Shown here piece by piece: positions 46,480 through 55,573 of a DNA stretch of 62,058 nucleotides. The position numbers and the translations under genes are program-made. Location of the stretch: positions 1 to 62,058 of the forward strand of contig JAJYTR010000009.1 of NCBI GenBank assembly GCA_021792975.1. Direction: 5' to 3'. This stretch comes from Pseudomonadota bacterium (lineage in GTDB: Bacteria; Pseudomonadota; Gammaproteobacteria; Xanthomonadales; Rhodanobacteraceae). Every line of letters begins with the position of its first letter. Position 1 is the first letter of the stretch. Under the pieces are notes generated by a model, which was not told the origin of the DNA, made no database searches, and worked only from the letters and a program-made list of their open reading frames with translations.

Positions 46480-47657
46480 GCGCTTTTCTCCATCGGCAGC
46501 CAGGCCGACAGCGTGAAGCCGCGGCCCGGTGCGGCGCTGAAGCTTAGCCGACCGCCCACCGCCGCCAGCCGTTCGCGCATGCCGTTCAGGCCGTTGCCCG
46601 GCCGGATGGTAACCGCACCGCGGCCGTCGTCGCGCGCATCCAGCTTGAGCTCGCCGCTGCCGGTGCGCGTGAAGCGCAACCAGAGGTTGCGCGCGCCGGC
46701 ATGCCGCGTGGTGTTGGTGAGGATTTCCTGCACCGTGCGCAGCATCACCTGCGCGCGCTGCGGATTGTCGACGCTGAATGCCGGCGGCAGCTCCAGGTGC
46801 ACGGCCAGCGTCGGCACGCCCTCGATTAGGTCCCGCAGCGCCTGGCTGAGATCCAGTGCCTCGCCCTGGCGCAGCTCGCTGACCACTTCGCGCACGTCGG
46901 CCAGCAGCTGCTTGGCGATGGCCTGCGCCTGGCGCACCGACTCCACGGCATCCGGCTGCACGCGGTGGCTGGCCACCTCCAGGTTCAGCGTCAGCGCGGT
47001 GAGGTGATGGCCGACCAGATCGTGCAGCTCGCGCGCGATGCGCATGCGCTCGCCGATGCGGCTGGATTCGGCCAGCAGTGCACGGGTGGCGCGCAGTTCG
47101 CTGTTGAGCCGGCGCTGCTCCTCGCGCGCCTCGTCCTGCTGGCGCGCCACCATGGAGGTGACGAACATCAGCGCGGCGAACCCGAGGTACAGCGCCGCCT
47201 GCAGCGTGGCCGTACCCCAGCCGAAACCGGGAAAGCCGCGGAACAGCGGAATCAGCGCCAGGTTCTGCAGCAGCAGCCAGGCCACGCCCACCGACAGCGG
47301 CAGCGTCCACGGCAGCGTCACCGCGACCACCACCAGCAGCAGCGCCGACAGCCCGCTGTGGCTGAACCAGCCGACCCCGATCGCGGTGGCGGTCAGCACG
47401 ACCAGGCCGAGGATCTTCAGCGCCGGATGCCGGCGCGAACCCAGCCGGCGCGTCAGCAACGCGTACACCACGCCGAACAGCACGTAGCTGAGCAGCAACA
47501 GCAGCAGTCCGGCGTGCGGATCGCTGAAGCCGCTGACGCGCTCCAGCGTCCAGTCCACGCGCAGCAGCGGGATGCCGGTGCACAGATAGGTGAACAGGCC
47601 GGCGTAGCGCAGCAGCCGGGTATGGTCGATGCTGGACCCGCGCATGCCGGCCATCAT
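46476..47657 (-). CDS. NarL-type sensor histidine kinase
   Basis: About 393 residues. Six membrane helices form the N-terminal sensor. HisKA_3 motif RELHDLVGHHLTALTLNLE carries the phosphorylated His. The HATPase region has VQEILTNTTRHAGA and GNGLNGMRERL. The start is uncertain between paired ATGs at 47657/47654 and 47645. It overlaps the regulator start by 4 bp (ATGA). The membrane module hints at sensing an envelope or lipid signal, as in DesK-like kinases. Confidence 0.87.
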   Translation of the reverse strand: MMAGMRGSSIDHTRLLRYAGLFTYLCTGIPLLRVDWTLERVSGFSDPHAGLLLLLLSYVLFGVVYALLTRRLGSRRHPALKILGLVVLTATAIGVGWFSHSGLSALLLVVVAVTLPWTLPLSVGVAWLLLQNLALIPLFRGFPGFGWGTATLQAALYLGFAALMFVTSMVARQQDEAREEQRRLNSELRATRALLAESSRIGERMRIARELHDLVGHHLTALTLNLEVASHRVQPDAVESVRQAQAIAKQLLADVREVVSELRQGEALDLSQALRDLIEGVPTLAVHLELPPAFSVDNPQRAQVMLRTVQEILTNTTRHAGARNLWLRFTRTGSGELKLDARDDGRGAVTIRPGNGLNGMRERLAAVGGRLSFSAAPGRGFTLSAWLPMEKSA

Positions 47658-47755
47658 GCACGCGCCGTCCGCGCGCGCAAGCACAGCCGTCTTGGCGTCG
47701 CGCCGGCCCATGCGATAATCGCGGCCGCGGGCGCCCCGCCCCTCCGGAGACCGGC

Positions 47756-48364
47756 ATGAGCCTGGCCCTGCGCGACGCGCGCGAAGACGACCTCGACGCC
47801 GTTCTGGCCATCAACAACAGCGCCGGCACCGGCATCCTGCCGCTGGACGCCGCACGCCTGCGCCGGCTGTACGAGGAAGCCGACTACTTCCGCGTCGCCG
47901 AGCTGGAGGGCCGCACCGCCGGATTCCTGCTGGCCTTCCGCGAACATGCCCGCCACGACAGCCCCAATTTCCGCTGGTTCGCCGAGCGTCACCCGTCCTT
48001 CGTCTACATCGACCGCGTGGTGATCGCCGGCAACATGCGCGGGCGCGGCCTGGGCCGCGTGTTCTATTCCGACGTGCACAGCTTCGCCGAGGTGCGCGTG
48101 CCGCTGCTGGCCTGCGAGGTATTCCTGGAGCCGCCCAACGACGCGGTCGTGCTGTTCCACGGTACCTACGGCTTCCGTGAACTGGGCCAGCAGGTGATGC
48201 CGGGCATCGGCCGCCGCGTCAGTCTGCTGGGCAAGGAACTGTGCAGCTTCCCGTTCGTGCGTGACACCTACCTTGCGCAGGGCGGTCTGCCCGACCTGCC
48301 CTGGCTGGGCGGACGCCGGCGGCCCACGCTGCCCGCCCGCTCGGCAACCATGGCGCGGGGCTGA
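47756..48364 (+). CDS. GNAT-family acetyltransferase
   Basis: 202 residues. A GNAT fold with the acetyl-CoA loop VIAGNMRGRGLGRVFYSDV (Q/RxxGxG/A type) and FLEPPNDAVVLFHGTYGFREL. It resembles uncharacterised gammaproteobacterial acetyltransferases. It lies 3 bp upstream of minC on the same strand, so it is cotranscribed with the Min operon, an unusual partner. Confidence 0.82.
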   Translation: MSLALRDAREDDLDAVLAINNSAGTGILPLDAARLRRLYEEADYFRVAELEGRTAGFLLAFREHARHDSPNFRWFAERHPSFVYIDRVVIAGNMRGRGLGRVFYSDVHSFAEVRVPLLACEVFLEPPNDAVVLFHGTYGFRELGQQVMPGIGRRVSLLGKELCSFPFVRDTYLAQGGLPDLPWLGGRRRPTLPARSATMARG

Positions 48365-48367
48365 GCC

Positions 48368-49123
48368 GTGGCGACCGCGGCCTCGCCTGCCGTACCCGTC
48401 TGCGACCTGCGCTTCGGCCAGGTCGGCATCGCCAATGTGCGCGTGCTGGCCGACGACGCGCCGGCGCTGTACGAGACACTGGCCGAACGCGTGCGCAAGG
48501 CGCCGCAGCTCTTCGCGCGCGCCGCGGTGGTGCTCGACCTGGGCCACCTGCCGCAGGATCTGCAACGCGACCGCGCAGCCGCACTGCTCGAAGCCGTGCG
48601 CGCGGCCGGCATGCTGCCGGTGGCGCTGGCGTACGGCAGCCGGCATACCGAAGATCTGGCGCAGTCATTGGGCCTGCCGCTGCTGGCCAAGTTCCGCGCC
48701 GCCTACGAGCCCGATGCCACGGGTGCGCCGACGGCCGCACCGGCTCCGTCCACGCCGGCCGCCGCCCCCGCTCCCGCCCCCGGCGTCGCCCTGCCGGCGC
48801 TGCACCACGCGCAGCCGGTGCGTTCCGGCCAGCAGCTCTACGCCGAAGGCCGCGACCTGGTGATCACCGCCAACGTCGCCGCCGGCGCCGAAGTCATCAG
48901 CGACGGCAGCATCCACGTGTACGGCAGCCTGCGCGGCCGCGCCCTGGCCGGCGCCGGCGGCAGCGAGCAGGCACGCATCTACTGCCGCAGCTTCCACGCC
49001 GAACTGGTGTCCATCGCCGGCCGCTATCGCACCTTCGAAGAGATTCCGGATGACCTCGCCGGCCGCGCCGTGCAATGCTGGCTGGAAGGGGAAAAACTCA
49101 TGATCGCCCGGCTCGAGCGCTGA
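48368..49123 (+). CDS. minC: Septum-site determining protein MinC
   Basis: 251 residues. An N-terminal MinC_N domain (8-100), a Pro/Ala linker (about 115-140) and a C-terminal beta-helix with QQLYAEGRDLVITANVAAGAEV and GSIHVYGSLRGRALAG. It inhibits FtsZ polymerisation away from mid-cell. It starts with GTG. Confidence 0.94.
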   Translation: MATAASPAVPVCDLRFGQVGIANVRVLADDAPALYETLAERVRKAPQLFARAAVVLDLGHLPQDLQRDRAAALLEAVRAAGMLPVALAYGSRHTEDLAQSLGLPLLAKFRAAYEPDATGAPTAAPAPSTPAAAPAPAPGVALPALHHAQPVRSGQQLYAEGRDLVITANVAAGAEVISDGSIHVYGSLRGRALAGAGGSEQARIYCRSFHAELVSIAGRYRTFEEIPDDLAGRAVQCWLEGEKLMIARLER

Positions 49124-49149
49124 GCGCGGGCCACCCAGGAGAGCACGCC

Positions 49150-49962
49150 TTGACTGAAACCATCGTCGTCACCTCCGGCAAGGGAGGCGTGGGCAAGACC
49201 ACCACCAGCGCCTCGCTGGCCACCGGCCTGGCCCAGCGCGGCAGGAAGGTCGCCGTCATCGATTTCGACGTGGGCCTGCGCAACCTCGACCTGATCATGG
49301 GCTGCGAGCGCCGCGTGGTGTACGACTTCGTCAACGTCATCCACCAGGAAGCCACGCTCAGGCAGGCCCTCATCCGCGACAAGCGCCACGAGACCCTGCA
49401 TGTGCTGGCCGCTTCGCAGACGCGCGATAAGGAAGCGCTGACGCGGGACGGCGTGCAGCGCGTGCTGGAGGAACTGGCGGCCGAGGGCTTCGACTACATC
49501 GTCTGCGACTCCCCGGCCGGCATCGAGAAAGGCGCGTTCCTGGCCATGTATTTCGCCGACCGCGCGCTGGTGGTGGTGAACCCCGAGGTCTCCAGCGTGC
49601 GCGATTCCGACCGTATCCTCGGACTGCTGGCCAGCAAGACGCGCAAGGCGGAGTCCGGCGAGGGCGGCGTGCCCGCGCACCTGCTACTGACGCGCTACAA
49701 CCCGGTGCGCGTCGAGGCCGGACAGATGCTGGGCATCAGGGACGTGGAAGAAGTGCTGGGACTGCCCGTGGTCGGCGTGATCCCGGAGCACGAAAGCGTG
49801 CTGATGGCCTCCAACCAGGGGGTTCCCGTGATCCTCGACGAAGGCTCGCAGGCCGGCCAGGCCTATGCGGACGCCATCGCGCGACTGCTGGGCGAGGAGC
49901 GGCCGCTGCGTTTTACCGAAGCACCCAGGAAAGGCCTGTTCAAGCGCATGTTCGGGAGCTGA
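49150..49962 (+). CDS. minD: Septum-site determining ATPase MinD
   Basis: 270 residues. The deviant Walker [10 protein letters not shown] (10-18), [14 protein letters not shown] and the C-terminal amphipathic membrane helix GLFKRMFGS are present. It recruits MinC and is displaced by MinE. It starts with TTG at 49150, with AGGAGA well placed upstream. The family start [17 protein letters not shown] supports this. Confidence 0.96.
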   Translation: MTETIVVTSGKGGVGKTTTSASLATGLAQRGRKVAVIDFDVGLRNLDLIMGCERRVVYDFVNVIHQEATLRQALIRDKRHETLHVLAASQTRDKEALTRDGVQRVLEELAAEGFDYIVCDSPAGIEKGAFLAMYFADRALVVVNPEVSSVRDSDRILGLLASKTRKAESGEGGVPAHLLLTRYNPVRVEAGQMLGIRDVEEVLGLPVVGVIPEHESVLMASNQGVPVILDEGSQAGQAYADAIARLLGEERPLRFTEAPRKGLFKRMFGS

Positions 49963-49964
49963 GC

Positions 49965-50234
49965 ATGGGCATCCTCGACTTCCTCAAATCGCGGCCGCGC
50001 AACACCGCCGTCATCGCCAAGGAGCGCCTGCGCATCATCGTGGCGCAGGAGCGCTCCTCGCGCGCCTCGCCCGACTACCTGCCGCTGCTGCGCACCGAAC
50101 TGCTGGCGGTGATCCGCAAGTACGTGCACGTGGACCTGGAGGCCATCAACATCCAGGTCGAGCGCGACGGCGAACACGAGGTGCTGGAGCTCTCGGTGGC
50201 GCTGCCCGAGCACAAGCCGGGCCCCGGCACCTGA
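49965..50234 (+). CDS. minE: Cell division topological specificity factor MinE
   Basis: 89 residues. The N-terminal [11 protein letters not shown] membrane and MinD-binding segment is followed by [18 protein letters not shown] and the dimerisation domain. It drives MinD oscillation. It starts 2 bp after minD and ends the minCDE operon. Confidence 0.95.
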   Translation: MGILDFLKSRPRNTAVIAKERLRIIVAQERSSRASPDYLPLLRTELLAVIRKYVHVDLEAINIQVERDGEHEVLELSVALPEHKPGPGT

Positions 50235-50542
50235 GCCGCGCCGCGGACCGGCCCGACATCGGGCCCCGCCCGCGCGCCGCGCTGCCGTCCCTGGCGTCCA
50301 CCCGAGATGACGTGCACCCGTCCGATATCGCCCTGCCGGCGGCGCGTGCCCCCGCCCTGCGCCGTCATCTCGGACGCCGCGTGGCACCGGACCGGAAGCC
50401 GCGCGCGCCACGATCTCCGCTGGCGCGCTCCCGCCGCGACCCGCACTGCGGACGGCCCGGCCACCCGGCGACGGCATGCGCCTGCCCGATGCATAGCGCG
50501 GCGCCGCCGGACACGGCGGCCGGCCTGATCACACGCCCGCCG
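50235..50542. other. Intergenic region after minE
   Basis: About 308 bp with no convincing gene; the open frames have Arg/Ala/Pro-rich shadow composition. A short inverted repeat GGCCCG-ACAT-CGGGCC (50250-50265) may be a pause hairpin but has no T-tract. In-frame codons upstream of 50543 could slightly lengthen the next gene (ATG at 50489). Confidence 0.4.
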
Positions 50543-51031
50543 ATGGTTGCCGCACACCGGCCCCTGTCCTCCGTCCTGCGCCTCGCCGATACCGGCTTCG
50601 CAGCCCCTCGCGCGCTGCTGGCCCGCTACGGCCTCGCCCTGGTCGAGATTGCGCCCGCATGCCCCATTCCCGGCAGCTACTGGGGCGAATGCGAGGCCGG
50701 CGTCATCGGCGGCACGGTGTACGCACGCGCCGACACCCCGCTGCATTCGCTGCTGCACGAGGCCTGCCACATGATCGTGCTGCCGCCGGCATGGCGCGCG
50801 CAGGTGCACACCGACGCCACCGACTCGATCGAGGAAGAGGACGCCACCTGCTACCTGCAGATCGTGCTGGCCGATGACCTGCCCGGCGTGGGCCGCGCAC
50901 GCATGCAGGCCGACATGGACGCGTGGGGCTACAGCTTCCGCCTGGGCAACGCGCGCGCATGGTTCGAGCGTGACGCCGCCGAAGCGCGCGCGCTGCTGGT
51001 CGGACGCGGACTGCTGCCCGCGGGCGCCTGA
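50543..51031 (+). CDS. HExxH-motif protein, putative zinc metallopeptidase
   Basis: 162 residues. The motif LHEACHMIVLPP (HEACH, 72-76) fits a zincin-type HExxH. ATDSIEEEDATCYLQIVL and DMDAWGYSFRLGNARAWF follow. The compact domain is conserved-looking, but I cannot name the family. The start is uncertain (50543 or 50489); neither has a clear Shine-Dalgarno. It stands between minE and ribB on the same strand. Confidence 0.65.
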   Translation: MVAAHRPLSSVLRLADTGFAAPRALLARYGLALVEIAPACPIPGSYWGECEAGVIGGTVYARADTPLHSLLHEACHMIVLPPAWRAQVHTDATDSIEEEDATCYLQIVLADDLPGVGRARMQADMDAWGYSFRLGNARAWFERDAAEARALLVGRGLLPAGA

Positions 51032-51089
51032 GCGCAGCGCCGGCATACGGCCAGCGGCTAAACTCGAGGCTTTCCGAACACCCACGGCT

Positions 51090-52196
51090 ATGGCTTTCGA
51101 CCGCATTCCCGACATCCTCGAGGACATCCGCGCCGGCCGCATGGTGGTGATCCTCGATGACGAGGACCGCGAGAACGAGGGCGACCTGATCATGGCCGCG
51201 GAAAAGGTGCGGCCCGAGGACATCAACTTCATGGCGCGCGAGGCGCGCGGACTGATCTGCCTGGCGCTGACCGCACAGCGTTGCCGGCAGCTGGGCCTCA
51301 GGCCGATGGTCAGCGAGAACACTTCGCCGCACCACACCAACTTCACGGTATCCATCGAGGCCGCCGAAGGCGTCACCACCGGCATCTCGGCGTACGACCG
51401 CGCGCACACCGTGCGGACCGCGGTGCGCGCCGATGCGCGTCCGGAGCACCTCACCCAGCCCGGACACGTTTTCCCGCTGATGGCGCAGCCCGGCGGCGTG
51501 CTCACCCGTGCCGGCCACACCGAAGCCGCCAGCGACCTGGCTGGACTGGCGGGACTGGAGCCGGCCGGCGTGCTGGTCGAAATCCTCGACGAGGATGGCC
51601 GCATGGCGCGGCGGCCTGAGCTCGAGGGATTCGTGCGCCGGCATGGCCTGCGCATCGGCACCGTGGCCGACCTGATCCGCCACCGCCTGGAGACCGAGAC
51701 CACCGTGCGGCGCGTGCACGAGTCGGCGGTCGAGACCGAGTTCGGCCCGTTCCGCCTGGTCGCCTACCGTGATCTGCTGCACCACTGCCTGCACTTCGCC
51801 CTGGTGCGCGGGCGCATCGACGATGGCGCGCCCGTACTCACCCGCGTGCACGTGCGCAACACGCTCTCCGACGTGCTGCACCTCAAGCGCGAGGATCTCG
51901 GCCTCACCGTCACCGCCGCGCTGCGGCGCATCGCCGAGGCCGGCCGCGGCGTGGTGGTGGTGCTGGCCGGCGACGACCATCTCGAGGCGCTGATCGATCG
52001 CCTGCAGACTCCCGCCGCACCCGCCGCCGTGCGCGGCGACCGGGACCGCCGCCGCCGGGAGTGGCGCCAGCTCGGCCAGGGCGCGCAGATCCTGGCCGAT
52101 CTCGGCGCGCGCCGGCTGGACGTGCTGGGCACCCCGCGCCGGCTGGTGGGCCTGGCCGGCTTCGGCCTGGAAGTGGTGGCGCAGACGGAAGCCTGA
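51090..52196 (+). CDS. ribB: 3,4-dihydroxy-2-butanone-4-phosphate synthase with degenerate GTP cyclohydrolase II domain
   Basis: 368 residues. The N-terminal RibB domain is canonical: DDEDRENEGDLIMAAEKV, then GHVFPLMAQPGGVLTRAGHTE. It makes the four-carbon unit of riboflavin from ribulose 5-phosphate. The C-terminal half (about 205-368) aligns with RibA, starting FGPFRLVAYRDLLHH, but the zinc Cys cluster and catalytic GHRD-like residues are absent. It is probably structural. No FMN riboswitch is visible in the 58 bp upstream. Confidence 0.93.
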   Translation: MAFDRIPDILEDIRAGRMVVILDDEDRENEGDLIMAAEKVRPEDINFMAREARGLICLALTAQRCRQLGLRPMVSENTSPHHTNFTVSIEAAEGVTTGISAYDRAHTVRTAVRADARPEHLTQPGHVFPLMAQPGGVLTRAGHTEAASDLAGLAGLEPAGVLVEILDEDGRMARRPELEGFVRRHGLRIGTVADLIRHRLETETTVRRVHESAVETEFGPFRLVAYRDLLHHCLHFALVRGRIDDGAPVLTRVHVRNTLSDVLHLKREDLGLTVTAALRRIAEAGRGVVVVLAGDDHLEALIDRLQTPAAPAAVRGDRDRRRREWRQLGQGAQILADLGARRLDVLGTPRRLVGLAGFGLEVVAQTEA

Positions 52197-52333
52197 GCGC
52201 GGCGGCATCGGGGTGCATCCCGGCGGCAAGCGGCCGCCCGCCGCGGGCGCGCGGATCGCGAACAGCGTGCCGCGGTGGCACGGACACGGGGTTTCTGTCA
52301 GCATCGCCCGGTTCCTCCGGCATGGAGCGCGCG

Positions 52334-52711
52334 ATGAAAGCTTCGCTGCTGATGATGGTCGTGCTCGCGGGTGTCGCCGCCAGCGCCTGCGCGCAGGCGC
52401 TGGACAGCCTGCCGCTGCCGGCGGGTACTCGCGCCCTCCTGCACGGCGAGGATGCCGTTCTCCCCGCCGCTACCGCCAGCCGGCCGCAGGCCGATGCCGC
52501 GACCGCGCCGGCCGCGACCGCCACCCGCAACGCCGCAGCGGCGGCGCGTACGTCCCGGCCGGCGGCCCGCGCGCATCCCGCGGCGACGGCGGGCGGATCG
52601 ACCAGCGACACCATGCCCGCGCCCGGCCCCGCCGACCGCGCGGCGGCGCAGCCGCTGCGCGTGCGGCCGGTGCTGAGCTGGCAGTCGCTGCTGCCGGGGT
52701 CGATCCAGTAG
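52334..52711 (+). CDS. Small Ala/Pro/Thr-rich exported protein
   Basis: 125 residues. A signal peptide (MKASLLMMVVLAGVAASACAQA) is followed by LDSLPLPAGTRALLHGED, a low-complexity Ala/Thr/Arg/Pro stretch and a C-terminal RPVLSWQSLLPGSIQ. GGAG lies 5 bp before the ATG. No family is recognised. It ends 5 bp before mtfA and may be cotranscribed with it. Confidence 0.5.
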   Translation: MKASLLMMVVLAGVAASACAQALDSLPLPAGTRALLHGEDAVLPAATASRPQADAATAPAATATRNAAAAARTSRPAARAHPAATAGGSTSDTMPAPGPADRAAAQPLRVRPVLSWQSLLPGSIQ

Positions 52712-52716
52712 CGCAC

Positions 52717-53496
52717 GTGCCCTCCGGCTGGTGGAGCGCCCTGCGCGGCCGCCTGCACGGCGGACGCGCCATCCCCGAAGACCTCTGGCAGCAGGCGCTG
52801 CATGCGGCACCGCTGGTGGCGGCGCTGGACGCCGCGCGGCTGGAGCGTCTGCGCGGACTGTGCGGCCGCTTCCTGGCGCACAAGCGCTTCAGCGCGGTGG
52901 CGGGCGCGACGCTGGATGACCTGCGCTGCCTGCTGATCGCACAGCAGGCCTGCCTGCCGGCGCTGCAATCCGGCTTCGCCGCACTGCGCGGCTGGCGCGA
53001 GGTGATCGTCTACCCGGGCGAGTTCCGCGTGCGCCGCCAGCACGAGGATGCCGACACCGGCGTGGTCAGCGAGGGCGACGAGGACCTGATCGGCGAAGCC
53101 TGGGAGCGCGGGCCGGTGGTGCTGTCCTGGGCCGATGTCGCGCAGGATCTGGCGCATCCGCACGAGGGCTTTAACGTGGTGGTGCACGAGATCGCGCACA
53201 AGCTCGACCGGCTCGATGGCGCCATGGACGGCGTGCCGGTGCTGCCGCCCGCGCTGCCGCGGCGACAGTGGATCGATACCTTCCAGCGCGCGTTCGATGC
53301 GCTGAAGCAGCAGGTGGATCGCGGCCGCCGTACCGCCATCGATCCCTACGCCGCGGAGAGCCCGGAGGAGTTCTTCGCGGTCGCCAGCGAACTGCACTTC
53401 TCGCAGCCGGCGCTGCTGGCGCGCCAGATGCCCGGCGTGGCCCGCCTGCTGGCCGCGCTGTACGGTCCGCCGCCGTGGCCGCAGGCCGGCGGCTGA
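52717..53496 (+). CDS. mtfA: Zinc-dependent peptidase MtfA
   Basis: 259 residues of the MtfA/YeeI family. HEIAH (157-161) within VVVHEIAHKLDRLDG is the zinc-binding active site, and RTAIDPYAAESPEEFFAVASE carries the distal Glu. In E. coli MtfA binds Mlc and affects glucose transport. The start is GTG at 52717. It is convergent with phoQ. Confidence 0.88.
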   Translation: MPSGWWSALRGRLHGGRAIPEDLWQQALHAAPLVAALDAARLERLRGLCGRFLAHKRFSAVAGATLDDLRCLLIAQQACLPALQSGFAALRGWREVIVYPGEFRVRRQHEDADTGVVSEGDEDLIGEAWERGPVVLSWADVAQDLAHPHEGFNVVVHEIAHKLDRLDGAMDGVPVLPPALPRRQWIDTFQRAFDALKQQVDRGRRTAIDPYAAESPEEFFAVASELHFSQPALLARQMPGVARLLAALYGPPPWPQAGG

Positions 53497-53499
53497 GCC

Positions 53500-54891
53500 T
53501 CAGCGGATGGGCGGGAAGCGCAGCCGGAAGCGCGCGCCGCCCAGCGACTCGGAGCGGTCCACCGCGAACGTGGCGCGGTACGCGTTGACCAGATCGACCA
53601 CGATGGCCAGACCGATGCCGTGTCCCTGCACGCGCTCGTCGCCGCGCACGCCACGCTGCAGCAGGTAGTCCACGCGATCGGCCGGTATGCCCGGACCGTC
53701 GTCCTCGACGCAGATCTCCAGTCCTTCGCGCAGCGCGCCGGCTTCGCCCAGCGGATGCACGCTCAACAGCACGCGCGTGCGCGCCCACTTGAAGGCGTTC
53801 TCCACCAGGTTGCCCAGGATCTCCAGCAGATCGCCCTCGGGGCCGTAGAAGCGCGCCTGCGCGTCGATATCGAACTCGCACAGCACCTGACGCGCGGCGT
53901 GGACCTTTTCGAGGCCCCGCACCAGCGATTCGGCATGCGGCGCCACCGCCACCGGCGCGGCGAAGGTCTGCCGGCCCTTGGCGGCGGAGCGCGAGAGCTG
54001 GTAGGCGACGATGCTGTCCATGCGCCGCACCTGCTCGAGCACGTCGTGCCCCAGCCGCGCGGATGCCTCGCCGGCCGACTCGAAGCGGGCGCGGATCACC
54101 GCCAGCGGCGTTTTCAGGCTATGCGCGAGATCAGCCAGCGTGTGCCGCTGGCGTTCGAGATTCTCGCGCTCGGTCTGGATGATGCTGTTGAAGCCGCGGA
54201 TCAGCCCGGCGATTTCGACCGGATAGTCGTCGGAGAGCTGGCTGGCCGCGCCGCGCCGCACCGCCTGCAGCTCTTCGCGCACGCGCTGCAACGGCGACAG
54301 GCTCCAGCGCAGCAGCAGCTGCTGCATGGCCAGCAGTGCGGCACCCAGCCCCAGCAGCCAGGCCAGCAGCGTGCGCCGGTAGGCATGCACCTGGCGCTGG
54401 AAGGCGCGATCGGATTCGGCGATGTGCACCGTCAGCCGCAACGGCTGGCGGTGCGGCAGATCCCAGCGGATGCCTTCGCTGAGTACGAACACGTAACCGG
54501 CGCCGGCGGCCAGCAGCGGGCCACGGAAGTCCACCGTGCCGGGCGGCAGGTCGCCCTGGAAGGGCAGCACGCCACCGCGCAGCGAGCGCGAGCGCCACAG
54601 CACGCCGCGCGGATCGGTGATCAGCGCGTACAGCCCGGAGCCCGGGCGGTCGAAATCGGGCTGCGGCGGCGTGTCCGGGGGGATCAGCGTGCCGTCGCGG
54701 CGTACGTCGAAACCGGCGAGGTAGGCGTACAGATAGCTCTGCAGGCGCTCGCGCTCGGCCGTGCGCGTGCCTTCGTAATAGGCACGGTCGAGCGCGAAGC
54801 CGGTCACCCCCAGGAACGCCACCAGCGCCAGCAGCGAAGCCCAGGCCGAGCGGGCAAGCAGCGTGAGCGGCCGGGCCGGATCAGCCCTCAT
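53500..54891 (-). CDS. phoQ: PhoQ-like sensor histidine kinase
   Basis: 463 residues. Two membrane helices (about 14-34 and 173-194) flank a periplasmic sensor. A HAMP region leads to the H-box TLADLAHSLKTPLAVIRARF with His257, characteristic of PhoQ. The N-box LGNLVENAFKWA and G-box DDGPGIP are present. The start overlaps phoP by 11 bp. The cognate signal (Mg2+, peptides) is inferred only from family. Confidence 0.88.
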   Translation of the reverse strand: MRADPARPLTLLARSAWASLLALVAFLGVTGFALDRAYYEGTRTAERERLQSYLYAYLAGFDVRRDGTLIPPDTPPQPDFDRPGSGLYALITDPRGVLWRSRSLRGGVLPFQGDLPPGTVDFRGPLLAAGAGYVFVLSEGIRWDLPHRQPLRLTVHIAESDRAFQRQVHAYRRTLLAWLLGLGAALLAMQQLLLRWSLSPLQRVREELQAVRRGAASQLSDDYPVEIAGLIRGFNSIIQTERENLERQRHTLADLAHSLKTPLAVIRARFESAGEASARLGHDVLEQVRRMDSIVAYQLSRSAAKGRQTFAAPVAVAPHAESLVRGLEKVHAARQVLCEFDIDAQARFYGPEGDLLEILGNLVENAFKWARTRVLLSVHPLGEAGALREGLEICVEDDGPGIPADRVDYLLQRGVRGDERVQGHGIGLAIVVDLVNAYRATFAVDRSESLGGARFRLRFPPIR

Positions 54892-55573
54892 CGGCCTCGC
54901 TGCGCGGGATGGCGAAGCGGTAGCCGCGGCCGCGCACCGTCTCGATCGGCTTCAGCGTGCCGTCCGCATCCAGCTTGCGTCGCAGGCGGCCGATGAACAC
55001 CTCGAGCACGTTGGAATCGCGGTCGAAGTCCTGCTGGTAGATGTGCTCGGTGAGGTCGGCCTTGGACACCAGCTCGCCGGCGTGCAGCATCAGGTACTCG
55101 AGCACCTTGTACTCGTAGCTGGTGAGGTCGGCCGGCCTGTCGTGCACGCTGACCGTCTGCGCGGTGGTGTCCAGCACCACCGGACCGCAACGCAGCACCG
55201 GCTTGGACCAGCCGCTGGCGCGGCGCACCAGCGCGTTGATGCGCGCCAGCAGCTCCTCGACGTGGAACGGCTTGACCATGTAGTCATCGGCGCCGTGCTT
55301 GAGCGCCTCCACCTTGTCCTGCCAGGAACTGCGCGCGGTCAGCACCAGAATGGGAAACCGCTGCCCGGCCTCGCGCAGCGCCTTCACCAGTTCCATGCCC
55401 GAGAGCTTGGGCAGGCCGAGGTCGATGATGGCGAGGTCGAACGGCACCTCGCGACCCTGGAACAGGCCGTCCTCGCCGTCGGCGGCCATGTCCACGGCAT
55501 AGCCGTCACGCTTCAGGCGCGCCGCCAGCGTCTCGCGCAACGGCGCCTCGTCTTCCACCAGCAGGATGCGCAT
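54881..55573 (-). CDS. phoP: PhoP-like response regulator
   Basis: 230 residues. The receiver has Asp51 (LAIIDLGLPKLSGMELV), Thr in VLTARSSW and Lys in DYMVKPFH. The winged-helix OmpR-type output ends with EVFIGRLRRKLDADG and VRGRGYRF. It overlaps phoQ by 11 bp. The start touches the PepSY stop (TGATG). Confidence 0.93.
   Translation of the reverse strand: MRILLVEDEAPLRETLAARLKRDGYAVDMAADGEDGLFQGREVPFDLAIIDLGLPKLSGMELVKALREAGQRFPILVLTARSSWQDKVEALKHGADDYMVKPFHVEELLARINALVRRASGWSKPVLRCGPVVLDTTAQTVSVHDRPADLTSYEYKVLEYLMLHAGELVSKADLTEHIYQQDFDRDSNVLEVFIGRLRRKLDADGTLKPIETVRGRGYRFAIPRSEADEG

Noticed and set aside
50250-50265. GGCCCG-ACAT-CGGGCC as a minE terminator
   Set aside because: The stem is only 6 bp and no T-tract follows; listed only as a possible pause hairpin.
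51032-51089. Possible FMN riboswitch before ribB
   Set aside because: Only 58 bp separate the genes and no RFN conserved blocks are visible.
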